Of a DNA stretch of 64,000 bases, positions 18,652 to 27,256 are shown one piece after another; within the stretch, counting starts at the first letter, position 1, and the number at the start of each line of letters is the position of its first letter. Origin of the DNA: Dyella acidiphila. Lineage in GTDB: Bacteria > Pseudomonadota > Gammaproteobacteria > Xanthomonadales > Rhodanobacteraceae. The translations under genes and the position numbers were made by a program. The DNA lies in assembly GCF_014863405.1 (NCBI RefSeq), contig NZ_JACZZA010000009.1:124001-188000 (forward strand), in the 5' to 3' direction. The notes under the pieces were generated by a model, which was given only the letters and a program-made list of their open reading frames with translations, had not been told where the DNA came from and ran no database searches.

Positions 18652-21600
18652 GTGACAAAAATCAAAAGAAGATCGCTGTCGCTGGCCGTCATTTGTGTGC
18701 TGGCATCCTATTCGTGTGTCCACGCCAGCAATATTCCGCTGGATATCATCAAGGTGCCATCGAGTGAGGCGAGTTTCTATTATCGCCTTGGTATCAGCGT
18801 TGGTTTGAATGGTGGGGCTCCGCGAAAATACCTGTTCGATACTGGATCCGATTCGTTCAATATTGCAGTCGGCACCAACGCTGATCCAGCCTGGATACCC
18901 GGTTTGTCGAATTCGTTGTCCGGTAATCCATATCCCTATATGTACGGTGATGGAACCTCTGGCTACATACTGAATAATGCACAGGTTGCCAGCGTCCAGT
19001 TCTACGATCCGGCGAACGGAAATCGAATAAGTAGCTATTCGCCTGACAATGGTCTGAAGGTAGCGGCGGCGCTATATGCGCTGGAAAGCGCCAGAACGCT
19101 GGAAAGCAAAGGCGATGCGCAAGGGATAGGGCTGGTGGAGGATGATGATACGGGCAAGGCCATTTATACGAATCTCAGCTGGCAGGATCGGCTCGACCAT
19201 GGCACTGCGCCTGAAGAGGGCAACAACCTCTATGGCATCTTCGGTGCGGGCGATTTCGTTACGGAGGGAAATAACGGTGGGGCGCCCGGCGTGCTCACCA
19301 GCACGGGCTACATTGTGGAGGCGAATGGAACATCCCAGGTACCTGGAGACTGTGGCCCGGCGTGTTTCATTCTTGGTTTGACGCCGGAGCTTCGCGCGCA
19401 GTTCCTGAGCGTCGTACTTTGGGAAAATCCAGGCGGCAACCGATCTTTTCAAGCCACTTTCCCCGGGTCGGGCGCCAACGCTGCGCAGCAGTTCGACGCG
19501 ATGTTCAACTATACCTTGGGCACCGACACGGTTGCGTTGCAAACCCTGCTCGATACCGGGGCGCCCAGCAGCAGTTTGGGCATTGGCGATGCTCCTTCCG
19601 ACAATGAACCGGAATCCTCGGGTGTACCGGCCGGCAGTACGCTAGCCATAACAGGTGCGTCGCAGGGATCGAAGCCTACGTCATTGGTAGCCAGTGAAGG
19701 TGACGATGGCGAGGCAACTTATGTGATTGAAGTAGACAGCTCACCGGAACGGGCAGGCAAGGCCCTCCTCGGCATCGCTTTCTTTTTCCACAATGCCGTG
19801 ATGTACGACCTGGAAAACAAGGCCACTGCCTATACGCCGTTCTATGTCACCGACGCACCGATCGTTACCGGTTTCAAGGTGACCAGCGCGATGGGACCGC
19901 TGGGCCTGGCGGGTGAGATTTCCGGCAGCGGCAGCTTTGCAGTAGCGGATGGCGGTATCGCCAATCTCAGCGGCAAAAACACCTACACCGGAATGACTGA
20001 CGTGCAAGCAGGCGGATGGCTTGGCCTGGCAGGCCCCGGCAGCATTGCATCCTCATCCGGTGTGCAGGCGAACGGCGACTTCGACATTTCCCGCGCGTCC
20101 GCCGGCATAGCCATCAAGGCTCTGTCCGGCGCCGGCACGGTAAGGCTCGGCGCCAACACGCTCGAACTTACCGCTGCGGACGGCAGCTTCGATGGTCAGC
20201 TGATGGATGGCGGTCTGGGCGGTGGTGCCGGTGGCGGGCTGATCGTTGCCAATGGGCGGCAGCGGCTAAGTGGCACCAATACCTACACCGGCCGCACTGG
20301 CATCGGCCCGCGCGGCCAGTTGCAGTTGGACGGCTCGATGGCAGGATCGATGATTGACGCTGGCGTGTTAACCGGTCGCGGGCGCATTGGTGGTGATCTG
20401 ACCGTCACCGGTACGATCGCGCCGGGCGATGGCACGGGCTCGTATCAAGCCCTCAGCATCGGCGGTAACTACATGCAGGGCGGCGGCTCGACGTACATGG
20501 CGCAGTGGAATCCACAACAGCCCGGCCAATCGAGTCAGATCATCGTCGACGGCAACGCGACACTGGCCCATGGCGCCCTGGTCAACCTGGCGGCAGGCGG
20601 CAGCAGCATGCGGATCTACAAGCCCGGTACGCGCTATACCTTGCTCACCGCCAACCAAGGCCTCAGCGGTACTTACACCTTGTTGGGCAACACCTCGCTA
20701 AGCGCGGTGTTGTCGCTTGCACCGTTCTACGATGCCCATCACTTCTATCTCACCGTCACTCAGCAACGCCTGCTGCCGGCGTTGGCACAAACCGCCAACC
20801 AGCGTGCGGCTCTGGCGGGGGTCCAGTCGCTCGCCGCCACCCCCGCATCGGCGGCAATGGGGCCGTCGGTTTCCATGCGAGCGACCGACGTGCTGCCCGT
20901 GCTCAGCACACCCTTTGCCTTGTTGACCAATCTGCAAAGCGACGCGCAGGTGCGTTACGCCGCCGATCAGCTTTCCGGCGAAATCTACGCCAGCGTCAAG
21001 AACACCTTCCTGGAGGATAGCCGCTACCTCCGCGATGCCGTTGCCATGCGACTGAGTCAGGCCGGGTCCGATCAGCAAAGTCCGGATGCTTCCGCAAAGC
21101 AGTCGGTACGGACCCAGGCCAGTGGCCTGGCTACCTGGGGGCAGTTCGTCGGTTCCTGGGCACGCCGTGATGGCAGCGGCAACGATGCCAGCGTGTCGAG
21201 CACGCTCGGCGGCTTCCTGCTCGGTGCGGACAAGGCGGTGGGCAGCCACAGTCGTATCGGTGTGATGAGCGGTTATACGCAGACCTCGGCGAACGTCGCA
21301 CGGCGCGGCTCCCGCCTGTCTAGCAACGACGTGCACCTCGGCATCTATGCGGGTACGCAGCTGGGTGCGCTGGATGTGAACCTGGGCGCGGCTTATACGC
21401 GGCACGACTTCAGGGCCGATCGCAGCATTGTCTTTGCCAATTACGCTGGCAACGCGCACGGCAAGGGCAAGGCCGACACGGCTCAGGTCTTTGGCGAGGC
21501 GGCCTATCGCCTGCAGTTCAAGTCGTTCGCGCTGGAGCCGTTTGCACGTGGGGCATATGTACGCCTGAATACGCGTGGTCTTCAGGAGCAGGGCGGTCCG

Positions 21601-21978
21601 ATGGCTCTGTCGGTAGGCGGCGACCGGCAAGCGGTCACCTACAGCACCCTGGGTACACGTGCATCCACGCACTTCCAGTTCCAGGGCGATGCCTTTGACG
21701 CGTACACCAGCCTGGGCTGGCGCCATGCCTTCGGCCGCGTGCGTCCCGATGCGCAGATGGCCTTCGCCCATGGCGCCCCATTCACCGTGGCAGGGCTGCC
21801 TATCGCACGCAACGCTTTGGCCGTCGATACGGGGGGGCGTTACGTGTGCACAAGCAAGCCACCATCAACGTGGCTTACAACGGGCAGCTCGCACAGCAGG
21901 CGGTGGATAGCGGCTTCAAGGCTGAATTCAACTGGGAGTTCGAGTAGGTGCGAGTGCGCCGTATCGCCTCGTATTTGA
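18652..21978 (+). CDS. autotransporter with pepsin-like passenger (copy B), frameshifted near 3' end
   Basis: This is a tandem paralogue of copy A with the same order of parts. The signal peptide ends at CVHA-SN. The protease motifs are YLFDTGSDSF (Asp63) and TLLDTGAPSS (Asp301), with GIFGAG, a Cys pair in GDCGPAC, LLGIAFFFHNAVMYDLENK, transport repeats and a barrel from about 826. DTGSD in lobe 1 is even closer to pepsin DTGSS. After residue 1062 the frame is wrong. Reading through G7 at 21831-21837 replaces the last barrel strands with unrelated sequence, whereas a one-base shift restores VHKQATINVAYNGQL... ending FNWEFE at stop 21945-21947. It may be phase-variable, a recent pseudogene or a sequencing error. 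Confidence 0.8.
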   Translation: MTKIKRRSLSLAVICVLASYSCVHASNIPLDIIKVPSSEASFYYRLGISVGLNGGAPRKYLFDTGSDSFNIAVGTNADPAWIPGLSNSLSGNPYPYMYGDGTSGYILNNAQVASVQFYDPANGNRISSYSPDNGLKVAAALYALESARTLESKGDAQGIGLVEDDDTGKAIYTNLSWQDRLDHGTAPEEGNNLYGIFGAGDFVTEGNNGGAPGVLTSTGYIVEANGTSQVPGDCGPACFILGLTPELRAQFLSVVLWENPGGNRSFQATFPGSGANAAQQFDAMFNYTLGTDTVALQTLLDTGAPSSSLGIGDAPSDNEPESSGVPAGSTLAITGASQGSKPTSLVASEGDDGEATYVIEVDSSPERAGKALLGIAFFFHNAVMYDLENKATAYTPFYVTDAPIVTGFKVTSAMGPLGLAGEISGSGSFAVADGGIANLSGKNTYTGMTDVQAGGWLGLAGPGSIASSSGVQANGDFDISRASAGIAIKALSGAGTVRLGANTLELTAADGSFDGQLMDGGLGGGAGGGLIVANGRQRLSGTNTYTGRTGIGPRGQLQLDGSMAGSMIDAGVLTGRGRIGGDLTVTGTIAPGDGTGSYQALSIGGNYMQGGGSTYMAQWNPQQPGQSSQIIVDGNATLAHGALVNLAAGGSSMRIYKPGTRYTLLTANQGLSGTYTLLGNTSLSAVLSLAPFYDAHHFYLTVTQQRLLPALAQTANQRAALAGVQSLAATPASAAMGPSVSMRATDVLPVLSTPFALLTNLQSDAQVRYAADQLSGEIYASVKNTFLEDSRYLRDAVAMRLSQAGSDQQSPDASAKQSVRTQASGLATWGQFVGSWARRDGSGNDASVSSTLGGFLLGADKAVGSHSRIGVMSGYTQTSANVARRGSRLSSNDVHLGIYAGTQLGALDVNLGAAYTRHDFRADRSIVFANYAGNAHGKGKADTAQVFGEAAYRLQFKSFALEPFARGAYVRLNTRGLQEQGGPMALSVGGDRQAVTYSTLGTRASTHFQFQGDAFDAYTSLGWRHAFGRVRPDAQMAFAHGAPFTVAGLPIARNALAVDTGGRYVCTSKPPSTWLTTGSSHSRRWIAASRLNSTGSSSRCECAVSPRI
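21831..21837 (+). other. poly(G)7 tract at the frameshift site
   Basis: Seven consecutive G residues follow GATAC inside the barrel coding sequence. Eight G would restore the frame with a length exactly matching copy A; six would restore it with one residue fewer. Confidence 0.85.
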
Positions 21979-21992
21979 CGAGGCGATACGGC
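21958..21992. terminator. bidirectional hairpin between convergent genes
   Basis: GCCGTATCGCCTCG (21958-21971) and its exact complement (21979-21992) form a 14-bp stem with a 7-nt loop. The out-of-frame stop codon of copy B falls in the loop, while the in-frame stop lies before the stem. Confidence 0.7.
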
Positions 21993-21998
21993 AGCACC

Positions 21999-24380
21999 TT
22001 AAAACAGCGTCGTGCTGATGGTCAGATACCACTGCCGCGGTGCGCCGACGTAGTAAGTCGGCGCCGATTCGGATGCATCGATGGTGGGACTGGCCGGCAG
22101 CGCCAGATAGTGGCGGTTGAGGATGTTCAACCAGTTCAGCGCAATCGTGGTCTTGTGCAGCACGCTGAAATCCGGCAGTTCATAACTCGCGCTGCCGTTG
22201 ACGGTGAAGTTGGAAGCGACCCGATCGGTATTGAGAAAATCGCCGTATTCGCTGCCGGTGAATTTGCCGTTGAGATTCAAGACCAGGCCGCCGTCGGCAT
22301 AGCGCGCGCCGAAATAGGCCATATTGCGCGGCGTGCCGGGAAACTGCTTGCCCTTGGTGTCGTAGTACGCCGCGGCGGTGTCCACGGTGGCGGGCAGGGA
22401 CAGGTTCTGCTTCACCTGCGACTGCGTATAGGTGTAGGAGCTGTACAGGCTCAGGCCATGGCCCAGGTCCAGATTGCCTTCCGCATTGAGCCCGGCCATG
22501 CGTACCGGCCCGGCGTTGATGTAGTAGTTGATGAAGGTGTCCTGGTCCAGGCCGACCGCGGTGCGGTTACCCATGTTGGCGAGGTAGGCATCGGTGTGCA
22601 GGGTCAGCGGTCCATCGGTGAAGCGCCAGCCCAGTTCGTTCGACCACGCGCTTTCCGGCAACGGCGCCGGCAGGCCCAGGCGGCTGTTGCCGTAGGTGGC
22701 CGAATCCTGCGGTGCGCGGAAGGTGCGGGTGAGGCTGTAGTAGATCTGGTTGTTGTCGTTCGGTTTCCACGAGGCGCCGAGCGAGGGCAGGAAGCGATGA
22801 AAGCGATCGTCGCTGTTCTGGTACGAAGTCCAGTCGGCCGGATCGGGATTGCCCGGAAACAACACGAACTGGTTGTCGCGTTCGGTGTACAGGTAGGCGA
22901 CGCCGGCATTGAAGGTCCATGCATCGCTCGGTGTCCAGCTGTCTTCCACGAATGCTTTCTTGACCGTGGTGAGGTCGTATTCCTGATAGTTCTTCCACGG
23001 CGCGCCATTGCTGTAGCTGAGCAGATTGCGATCGCCCCAGATGCCGTCCGGTTCGCCGGTCAGCGGATCCACATACTGCGCATCGATATATTCGAGCTGG
23101 CGCGAGCGCTCGTACCAGATGCCCCAGTCCAGCGTGTTGTCCAGGCCCAGCGTCAGGGTGAACTTGGCATTGATGCCCGGGCGATAGGTAATCGGCCGGT
23201 ACGCCTCCAGTACCGCGTACTGCCCATCCGCATACTGGTCGGCCTGCACCACCGGACGGCCGTTCGCGCCAGTCTGCAAGGGCAGGAAGCCGGCGAAGCT
23301 GCCGTTGCCGTCGCCGAACTGGAAATAGGGAATCACTGAGAGCGACAGGTTCTGGCCGAACTTGAATTCGCCATCCAGGCTTGCCACCCATGACTTGAAC
23401 GGATTCTGGTAAAGCTTGTAATAGCTGGACTGGGTGAAGAACGTGGCATCGTTGTAAAGCTGCTCGGCGGTGAAGCCGCCTGCCGGTGTCGGCGCCCAGC
23501 TGGTGCCGTAGTCGTAGTGATAGCCGTATTGCGTGGCTTCCGCCTTGGTCAGCGGCATGTAGAAATAATTTTCTTCGTGGTTGTAATTGAAATTGGCGGT
23601 GAGGCTGTTGTTGTCGTCGATGGTCCACACCGATTTGGCCTGGATGCGGTGAATGTCGTCCTGGCCGCCGCCGCGCCATTTGTTGTCGGAGTTCTGCGAG
23701 ATCGAAATCCAGCTGCGCACCGGGCCGGTATCGCCGGTGTTGATGCGCAGATAGGTGCTGCGTGCATCGTCGCTGCCGAAGGTCTGGCCTGCGAAAATAT
23801 TGAAGTTCTGCGTCGGCGTGCGCGTGATGAAGCTGACGTGGCCGCCTACTGCGCCAAGATCGGGCATATCCAGATCGGCCGAGCCGGGCGAGACCGTGAT
23901 CGATTCGTAGTTGCGCGCTTCGCCGTATTCGGAAGCGTAGGGAATGTAATCGCCTACATCGTTGACCGGCACGCCATCCAGGGTCACGCCGATCTCGCTG
24001 GCGCTGAAGCCGCGGATGGTATAGCTGCTGCTGTCGGTCAGTCCGAAGCCATCGTAAGAGGCCGAGTTCACACCCGGCGCGCTGTTGATCATCTGCGTGT
24101 AGTCGGCGGTGATCGGCTGTTGCGCGATCGCCTGCGCGGAAATCGTCGATACCTGTTTGGGCTGGTCCTGCGCAGCCATCAGGCCGCCGGCCAGGCTTTG
24201 TGCATTGACGTTGACAGTGGACAGGGTGGTGCTTTTATGGACCTTGTCCGCCGAGCCGGCCGTGTTGGCTGCCTGCGTCTGCGGGTCATCCGCATGGGCG
24301 GATCCGCTGCCCGCGGCGGCCATGGCCGCCGCCAAGGCAAGCCAGAGAACAGTGTGACGACGAATGGCGAAAGTACGCAT
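21999..24380 (-). CDS. TonB-dependent outer-membrane receptor, paralogue of the 6903 gene
   Basis: The 793-residue receptor has a signal peptide (RRHTVLWLALAAAMAAAGSGSAHA). The plug contains TLSTVNVNAQSLAGG, SAPGVNSASYDGFG, YTIRGFSASEIGVTLDGVPVND and DMPDLGAVGGH, and the barrel ends in QWYLTISTTLF. It shares plug wording with the receptor at 6903-9344 (EYGExxN, DMPDxGAxGGH), so the two are paralogues. Barrel loops are rich in Tyr/Trp, as often seen in receptors for sugars or aromatic ligands, but the substrate cannot be told. The start MRTFAIRRH at 24380 is chosen because it begins the signal peptide; upstream in-frame sequence is not signal-like. Divergent from the lipoprotein gene. Confidence 0.9.
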   Translation of the reverse strand: MRTFAIRRHTVLWLALAAAMAAAGSGSAHADDPQTQAANTAGSADKVHKSTTLSTVNVNAQSLAGGLMAAQDQPKQVSTISAQAIAQQPITADYTQMINSAPGVNSASYDGFGLTDSSSYTIRGFSASEIGVTLDGVPVNDVGDYIPYASEYGEARNYESITVSPGSADLDMPDLGAVGGHVSFITRTPTQNFNIFAGQTFGSDDARSTYLRINTGDTGPVRSWISISQNSDNKWRGGGQDDIHRIQAKSVWTIDDNNSLTANFNYNHEENYFYMPLTKAEATQYGYHYDYGTSWAPTPAGGFTAEQLYNDATFFTQSSYYKLYQNPFKSWVASLDGEFKFGQNLSLSVIPYFQFGDGNGSFAGFLPLQTGANGRPVVQADQYADGQYAVLEAYRPITYRPGINAKFTLTLGLDNTLDWGIWYERSRQLEYIDAQYVDPLTGEPDGIWGDRNLLSYSNGAPWKNYQEYDLTTVKKAFVEDSWTPSDAWTFNAGVAYLYTERDNQFVLFPGNPDPADWTSYQNSDDRFHRFLPSLGASWKPNDNNQIYYSLTRTFRAPQDSATYGNSRLGLPAPLPESAWSNELGWRFTDGPLTLHTDAYLANMGNRTAVGLDQDTFINYYINAGPVRMAGLNAEGNLDLGHGLSLYSSYTYTQSQVKQNLSLPATVDTAAAYYDTKGKQFPGTPRNMAYFGARYADGGLVLNLNGKFTGSEYGDFLNTDRVASNFTVNGSASYELPDFSVLHKTTIALNWLNILNRHYLALPASPTIDASESAPTYYVGAPRQWYLTISTTLF

Positions 24381-24819
24381 GCCTGGTCTATCCCCCGCAG
24401 TAATGGCCAAAAGAACAGCGTCAACGCCGGTCGCGGCCGGCGCCTGTTTGAATATCTGGATTGCTGCAACGACCTCGCTCAAGCCGCCGCCATAAAGACG
24501 GCCAGACGGCTTGCTCCCTCATGTTGCGATGTCACATTTTGTTTATCGTATCGACATGGAATTGTCCAGGTCGGTAGCGGGCTGGCGACTTATTATGTTT
24601 TGGACTTTGCAAGGTCCCCGCAAGAAAACCGTTGATTCGTGCGATCTGTCACGATGCTTAAGGCAGGATGGTCAGCGCCGCAGCCGGTTAGCACGGATTG
24701 TGCTTGTGCAACATGGTGCGCCAGGTTTGCAGGCCGCCCATGTTGTCGTGAATACTCGTTGCCGTATGTCGTCTGGACGTCCAAATACATGGGCCCGGCG
24801 ATCAACTCAGGGGAAGTCG
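24381..24819. other. 439-bp intergenic region, no gene recognised
   Basis: The gap separates the divergent TonB receptor and lipoprotein genes and must hold both promoters. An open frame running into the lipoprotein from 24511 has no coding character before the lipoprotein signal peptide. No clear operator or riboswitch is visible. Confidence 0.5.
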
Positions 24820-25269
24820 ATGCTGCGTCGTGCCTTGTCCGTTGTGTCATTGAGCTTGCTGCTCGCGGCGTGCGCCACGTCGCTGGCACCAGGTGCTGCC
24901 TCGACCTTGCAGGGCGATGCCGCGCATCCCGGGCAGGCCCAGGGCTGGGTGGATACTCGCCTGTACTTCGGCCTCGGTCCGGCCGATCAACCTGGGCAGG
25001 GCATCAGCGAAGCGAGCTGGCGCGATTTTCTCGACCAGCAAGTCACGCCGCGCTTCCCAGATGGCCTGAGCGTGCTCGATGTCTACGGGCAATGGCAGGG
25101 CAAGCAGGAAACCCGGCCCGAGCGTCTGCATTCCAAGCTGCTGGTGATCGATTATCCCGACACGCCGGAAAACCGCAGCAAGATCGAAGCGATCCGCGCG
25201 GCGTGGAAACAGCGCACCGGCGATCAATCGGTGTTGCGGGTAACACAGCCGGCGGATGTGTCGTTCTGA
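24820..25269 (+). CDS. DUF3574-family lipoprotein
   Basis: The 149-residue protein carries a lipoprotein signal (SLSLLLAAC with the lipobox Cys at about 19). The DUF3574 pattern follows: WVDTRLYFGLGPADQPGQGISEASWRDFLDQQVTPRFPDGLSVLDVYGQW, then ERLHSKLLVIDYPDTPENRSKIEAIRAAW. The family is found in proteobacterial envelopes with unknown function. The ATG at 24820 with its GGGGA site is preferred over upstream in-frame codons because it begins the lipoprotein signal. It is followed by the permease gene on the same strand after 127 bp. Confidence 0.85.
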   Translation: MLRRALSVVSLSLLLAACATSLAPGAASTLQGDAAHPGQAQGWVDTRLYFGLGPADQPGQGISEASWRDFLDQQVTPRFPDGLSVLDVYGQWQGKQETRPERLHSKLLVIDYPDTPENRSKIEAIRAAWKQRTGDQSVLRVTQPADVSF

Positions 25270-25287
25270 ACCAACTGGCTTTGACTT

Positions 25288-25325
25288 CGAGCTCCGCTTC
25301 GCCGGAATGACGGTAAGGGATATTT
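25288..25325. repeat. REP-like half element
   Basis: A single GC-rich arm ending CGCCGGAATGACGG resembles one side of the longer palindromes at 49465 and 59398 (shared ...GGxATGACG core). No complementary partner arm is nearby, so it may be a degenerate or solitary copy. Confidence 0.4.
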
Positions 25326-25396
25326 CCGTTTGGCGGCGAGCCTTCCTTTTTCCGGCAACACCCGCAAGCGTCCGCTTCCGACCCAGGGACCCCCAT

Positions 25397-26983
25397 GTGA
25401 ACACATCCAGCAAGCCAGCCCTATTCGTCAGCAGCGACTTCAACGGCTTCCTCGGCCTGTTGGTGGACAACATCTCGGTGATGGCCTTTCTCGCCACCGC
25501 GCTGATCGGTATTTTCGGTTTCCCTGCGGACCTGGTTTACACGCGCATGTTTCCCGGCACCACGCTGGGCGTACTGCTAGGCAATCTCGCGTATTTCGTG
25601 ATGGCGCGGCGGCTGGCGAAGCGCAGCGGCAATGCACAGACCACCGCCATGCCGCTCGGCGTGGATGCGCCCACCAGCATCGGCATGGGCTTGCTCGTGC
25701 TCGGGCCGGCTTTTCTCAGTTACAAGCAGGCGGGCATGGACGAACACGCGGCGGCCATCGCGACATGGCAACTGGGCATGGCGTCGCTGGTGGTGATGGG
25801 CGTGTTCAAGACCGTGCTGTCGTTCTTCGGGCCGCTGGTGCAGCGGCATGTGCCGCGTGCCGGTCTGCTGGGTTCGATTGCGGGCATTGCGCTGGTGTTG
25901 ATGGGCTTTCTGCCGCTGCTGGAAATCATGAAGGTGCCGATGGTGGGTTTTGCCGGCCTGGGCATCGTGCTGTATGCCCTGGTGGCGCGCGGTGCCATGC
26001 CGTGGAATCTGCCGGGCGTGCTGGTGGCCTTCGTGGTCGGCCTGCTGTTGTACCTGGTGCTCGGGCCGCTGGGTTGGCTGGGCCATGGCTATCACCCTGC
26101 GGCGGCATGGCAATGGCGCGTTGCCTTGCCCTGGCCGACCTTGCAATGGATCCACGGCCTGCCGCTCACGCTGCCGTATCTGCCGCTGATCCTGCCGTTC
26201 GGCCTGCTGATGGTGGCTGGCGGCATCAATGTCACCGAAAGCGCGCGTGCCGCCGGCGATAACTACAACACGCGCGACATCCTGCTGGTGGAAGCCCTGG
26301 CCACGCTGGTGGCCGGCTGCTGCGGCGGCGTGGCGCAGACCACGCCGTATATCGGCCAGCCGGCGTATCGCGCCATGGGCGCACGCACGGGCTATGTGTT
26401 GTTGACCGGCATCGTGGTGGGGCTCGGCGGCGTGTTCGGTTATTTGTCGAACCTGGTGGAATTGCTGCCGCTGGCGGTGTTGGCGCCGATCCTGATCTAT
26501 GTCGCCATCAGCATCACCACCCAGGCCTTCGAGGCGACGCCGCAGCGCTACGCCGCCGCGGTGGTGTTCAGTTTCTTTCCGGCGATCGCGGACATGGTGG
26601 CGATCAAGCTGGGTGATCCCACCTATGTGCCGCGCGAGCATTTCGTCGCGCTGTACAACGATGCCTCGCACGGCATTTCCGAGCTGGCGGTGATCAATGT
26701 ACTGGGCAACGGATTCATCATCACTTCGATGATCTGGGCCAGTTTCGTGGTGGCGATGATCGATGGCAGGCCGCGGCGCGCGGCCTCGATCCTATTGCTT
26801 GGTGGCGCCCTGACCTTGTTCGGCGTGATTCACTCGGTGGTGCCTACCGGCAGCCTGTATCTGCCATGGGCGCTGGATCCGGCCTTGCGCTCGATCAGCC
26901 TGCAATTTGCCGGAGCGTACCTGATGCTGGCGGTGGTACTGGCGCTGTTGTCGTTGCAGCCGCGCAACACAGCCCAAGCCTGA
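25397..26983 (+). CDS. NCS2-type (xanthine/uracil permease family) transporter
   Basis: The 528-residue protein has about 12-14 membrane helices. Family features include NGFLGLLVDNISVMAFLATALIG, the amphipathic GNAQTTAMPLGVDAPTSIGMGLLVLGP, LPFGLLMVAGGINVTESARAAGDNYNTRDILLVEALATLVAGCCGG and TTPYIGQPAYRAMGARTGY. The last part resembles the AzgA-like helix 8-10 region of nucleobase transporters. It probably moves a purine, pyrimidine or related solute by proton symport, but it is divergent and the substrate is open. The GTG at 25397 (VNTSSKPAL) has an AGGGAC site; the 47 upstream in-frame residues look non-coding and overlap the lipoprotein gene. Confidence 0.78.
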   Translation: MNTSSKPALFVSSDFNGFLGLLVDNISVMAFLATALIGIFGFPADLVYTRMFPGTTLGVLLGNLAYFVMARRLAKRSGNAQTTAMPLGVDAPTSIGMGLLVLGPAFLSYKQAGMDEHAAAIATWQLGMASLVVMGVFKTVLSFFGPLVQRHVPRAGLLGSIAGIALVLMGFLPLLEIMKVPMVGFAGLGIVLYALVARGAMPWNLPGVLVAFVVGLLLYLVLGPLGWLGHGYHPAAAWQWRVALPWPTLQWIHGLPLTLPYLPLILPFGLLMVAGGINVTESARAAGDNYNTRDILLVEALATLVAGCCGGVAQTTPYIGQPAYRAMGARTGYVLLTGIVVGLGGVFGYLSNLVELLPLAVLAPILIYVAISITTQAFEATPQRYAAAVVFSFFPAIADMVAIKLGDPTYVPREHFVALYNDASHGISELAVINVLGNGFIITSMIWASFVVAMIDGRPRRAASILLLGGALTLFGVIHSVVPTGSLYLPWALDPALRSISLQFAGAYLMLAVVLALLSLQPRNTAQA

Positions 26984-27031
26984 GCTGCGATCCAGGCCGG
27001 TATGCACCGGCCTGGACCTGGTTGCAGCGGC

Positions 27032-27169
27032 TTAATGTTCCTTGCCGGCTTCGCGCAATTTCTGTGCGCATTCTTCGCAGCAGACTTCCACGACACGGTT
27101 GCCGATGGTGACCTTGATGGCGTTGTCGTCGAGGGGGTAGTCGCAGGCGGCGCAGGTTTTCTCGCTCAT
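27032..27169 (-). CDS. 45-residue Cys-rich putative metal-binding protein
   Basis: The small gene encodes a protein beginning MSEKTCAACDYPLDDN, with a central IKVTIGNRVVEVCCEECAQKL and ending EAGKEH. The two pairs CxxC and CxxC (with an extra Cys, CCEEC) form a treble-clef/TRASH-like zinc or heavy-metal site. A TTTAGGAG ribosome site 8 nt before the ATG makes translation convincing. It lies convergent to the permease and just downstream of the AraC gene. Similar mini-proteins are annotated as metal-binding or hypothetical in related bacteria. Function unknown; metal sensing or chaperoning is a guess. Confidence 0.75.
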   Translation of the reverse strand: MSEKTCAACDYPLDDNAIKVTIGNRVVEVCCEECAQKLREAGKEH

Positions 27170-27256
27170 GGGATTGGCTCCTAAAAGACCCGGTGCGGGT
27201 GGCTGTAGAAGACCATTCGTGGCGGTTCTGCGCTGTCGAAATCTTTAGCGACCGGC

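Noticed and set aside
24511-24819. N-terminal extension of the DUF3574 lipoprotein
   Set aside because: The 103 extra residues show no coding pattern and would bury the lipoprotein signal sequence.
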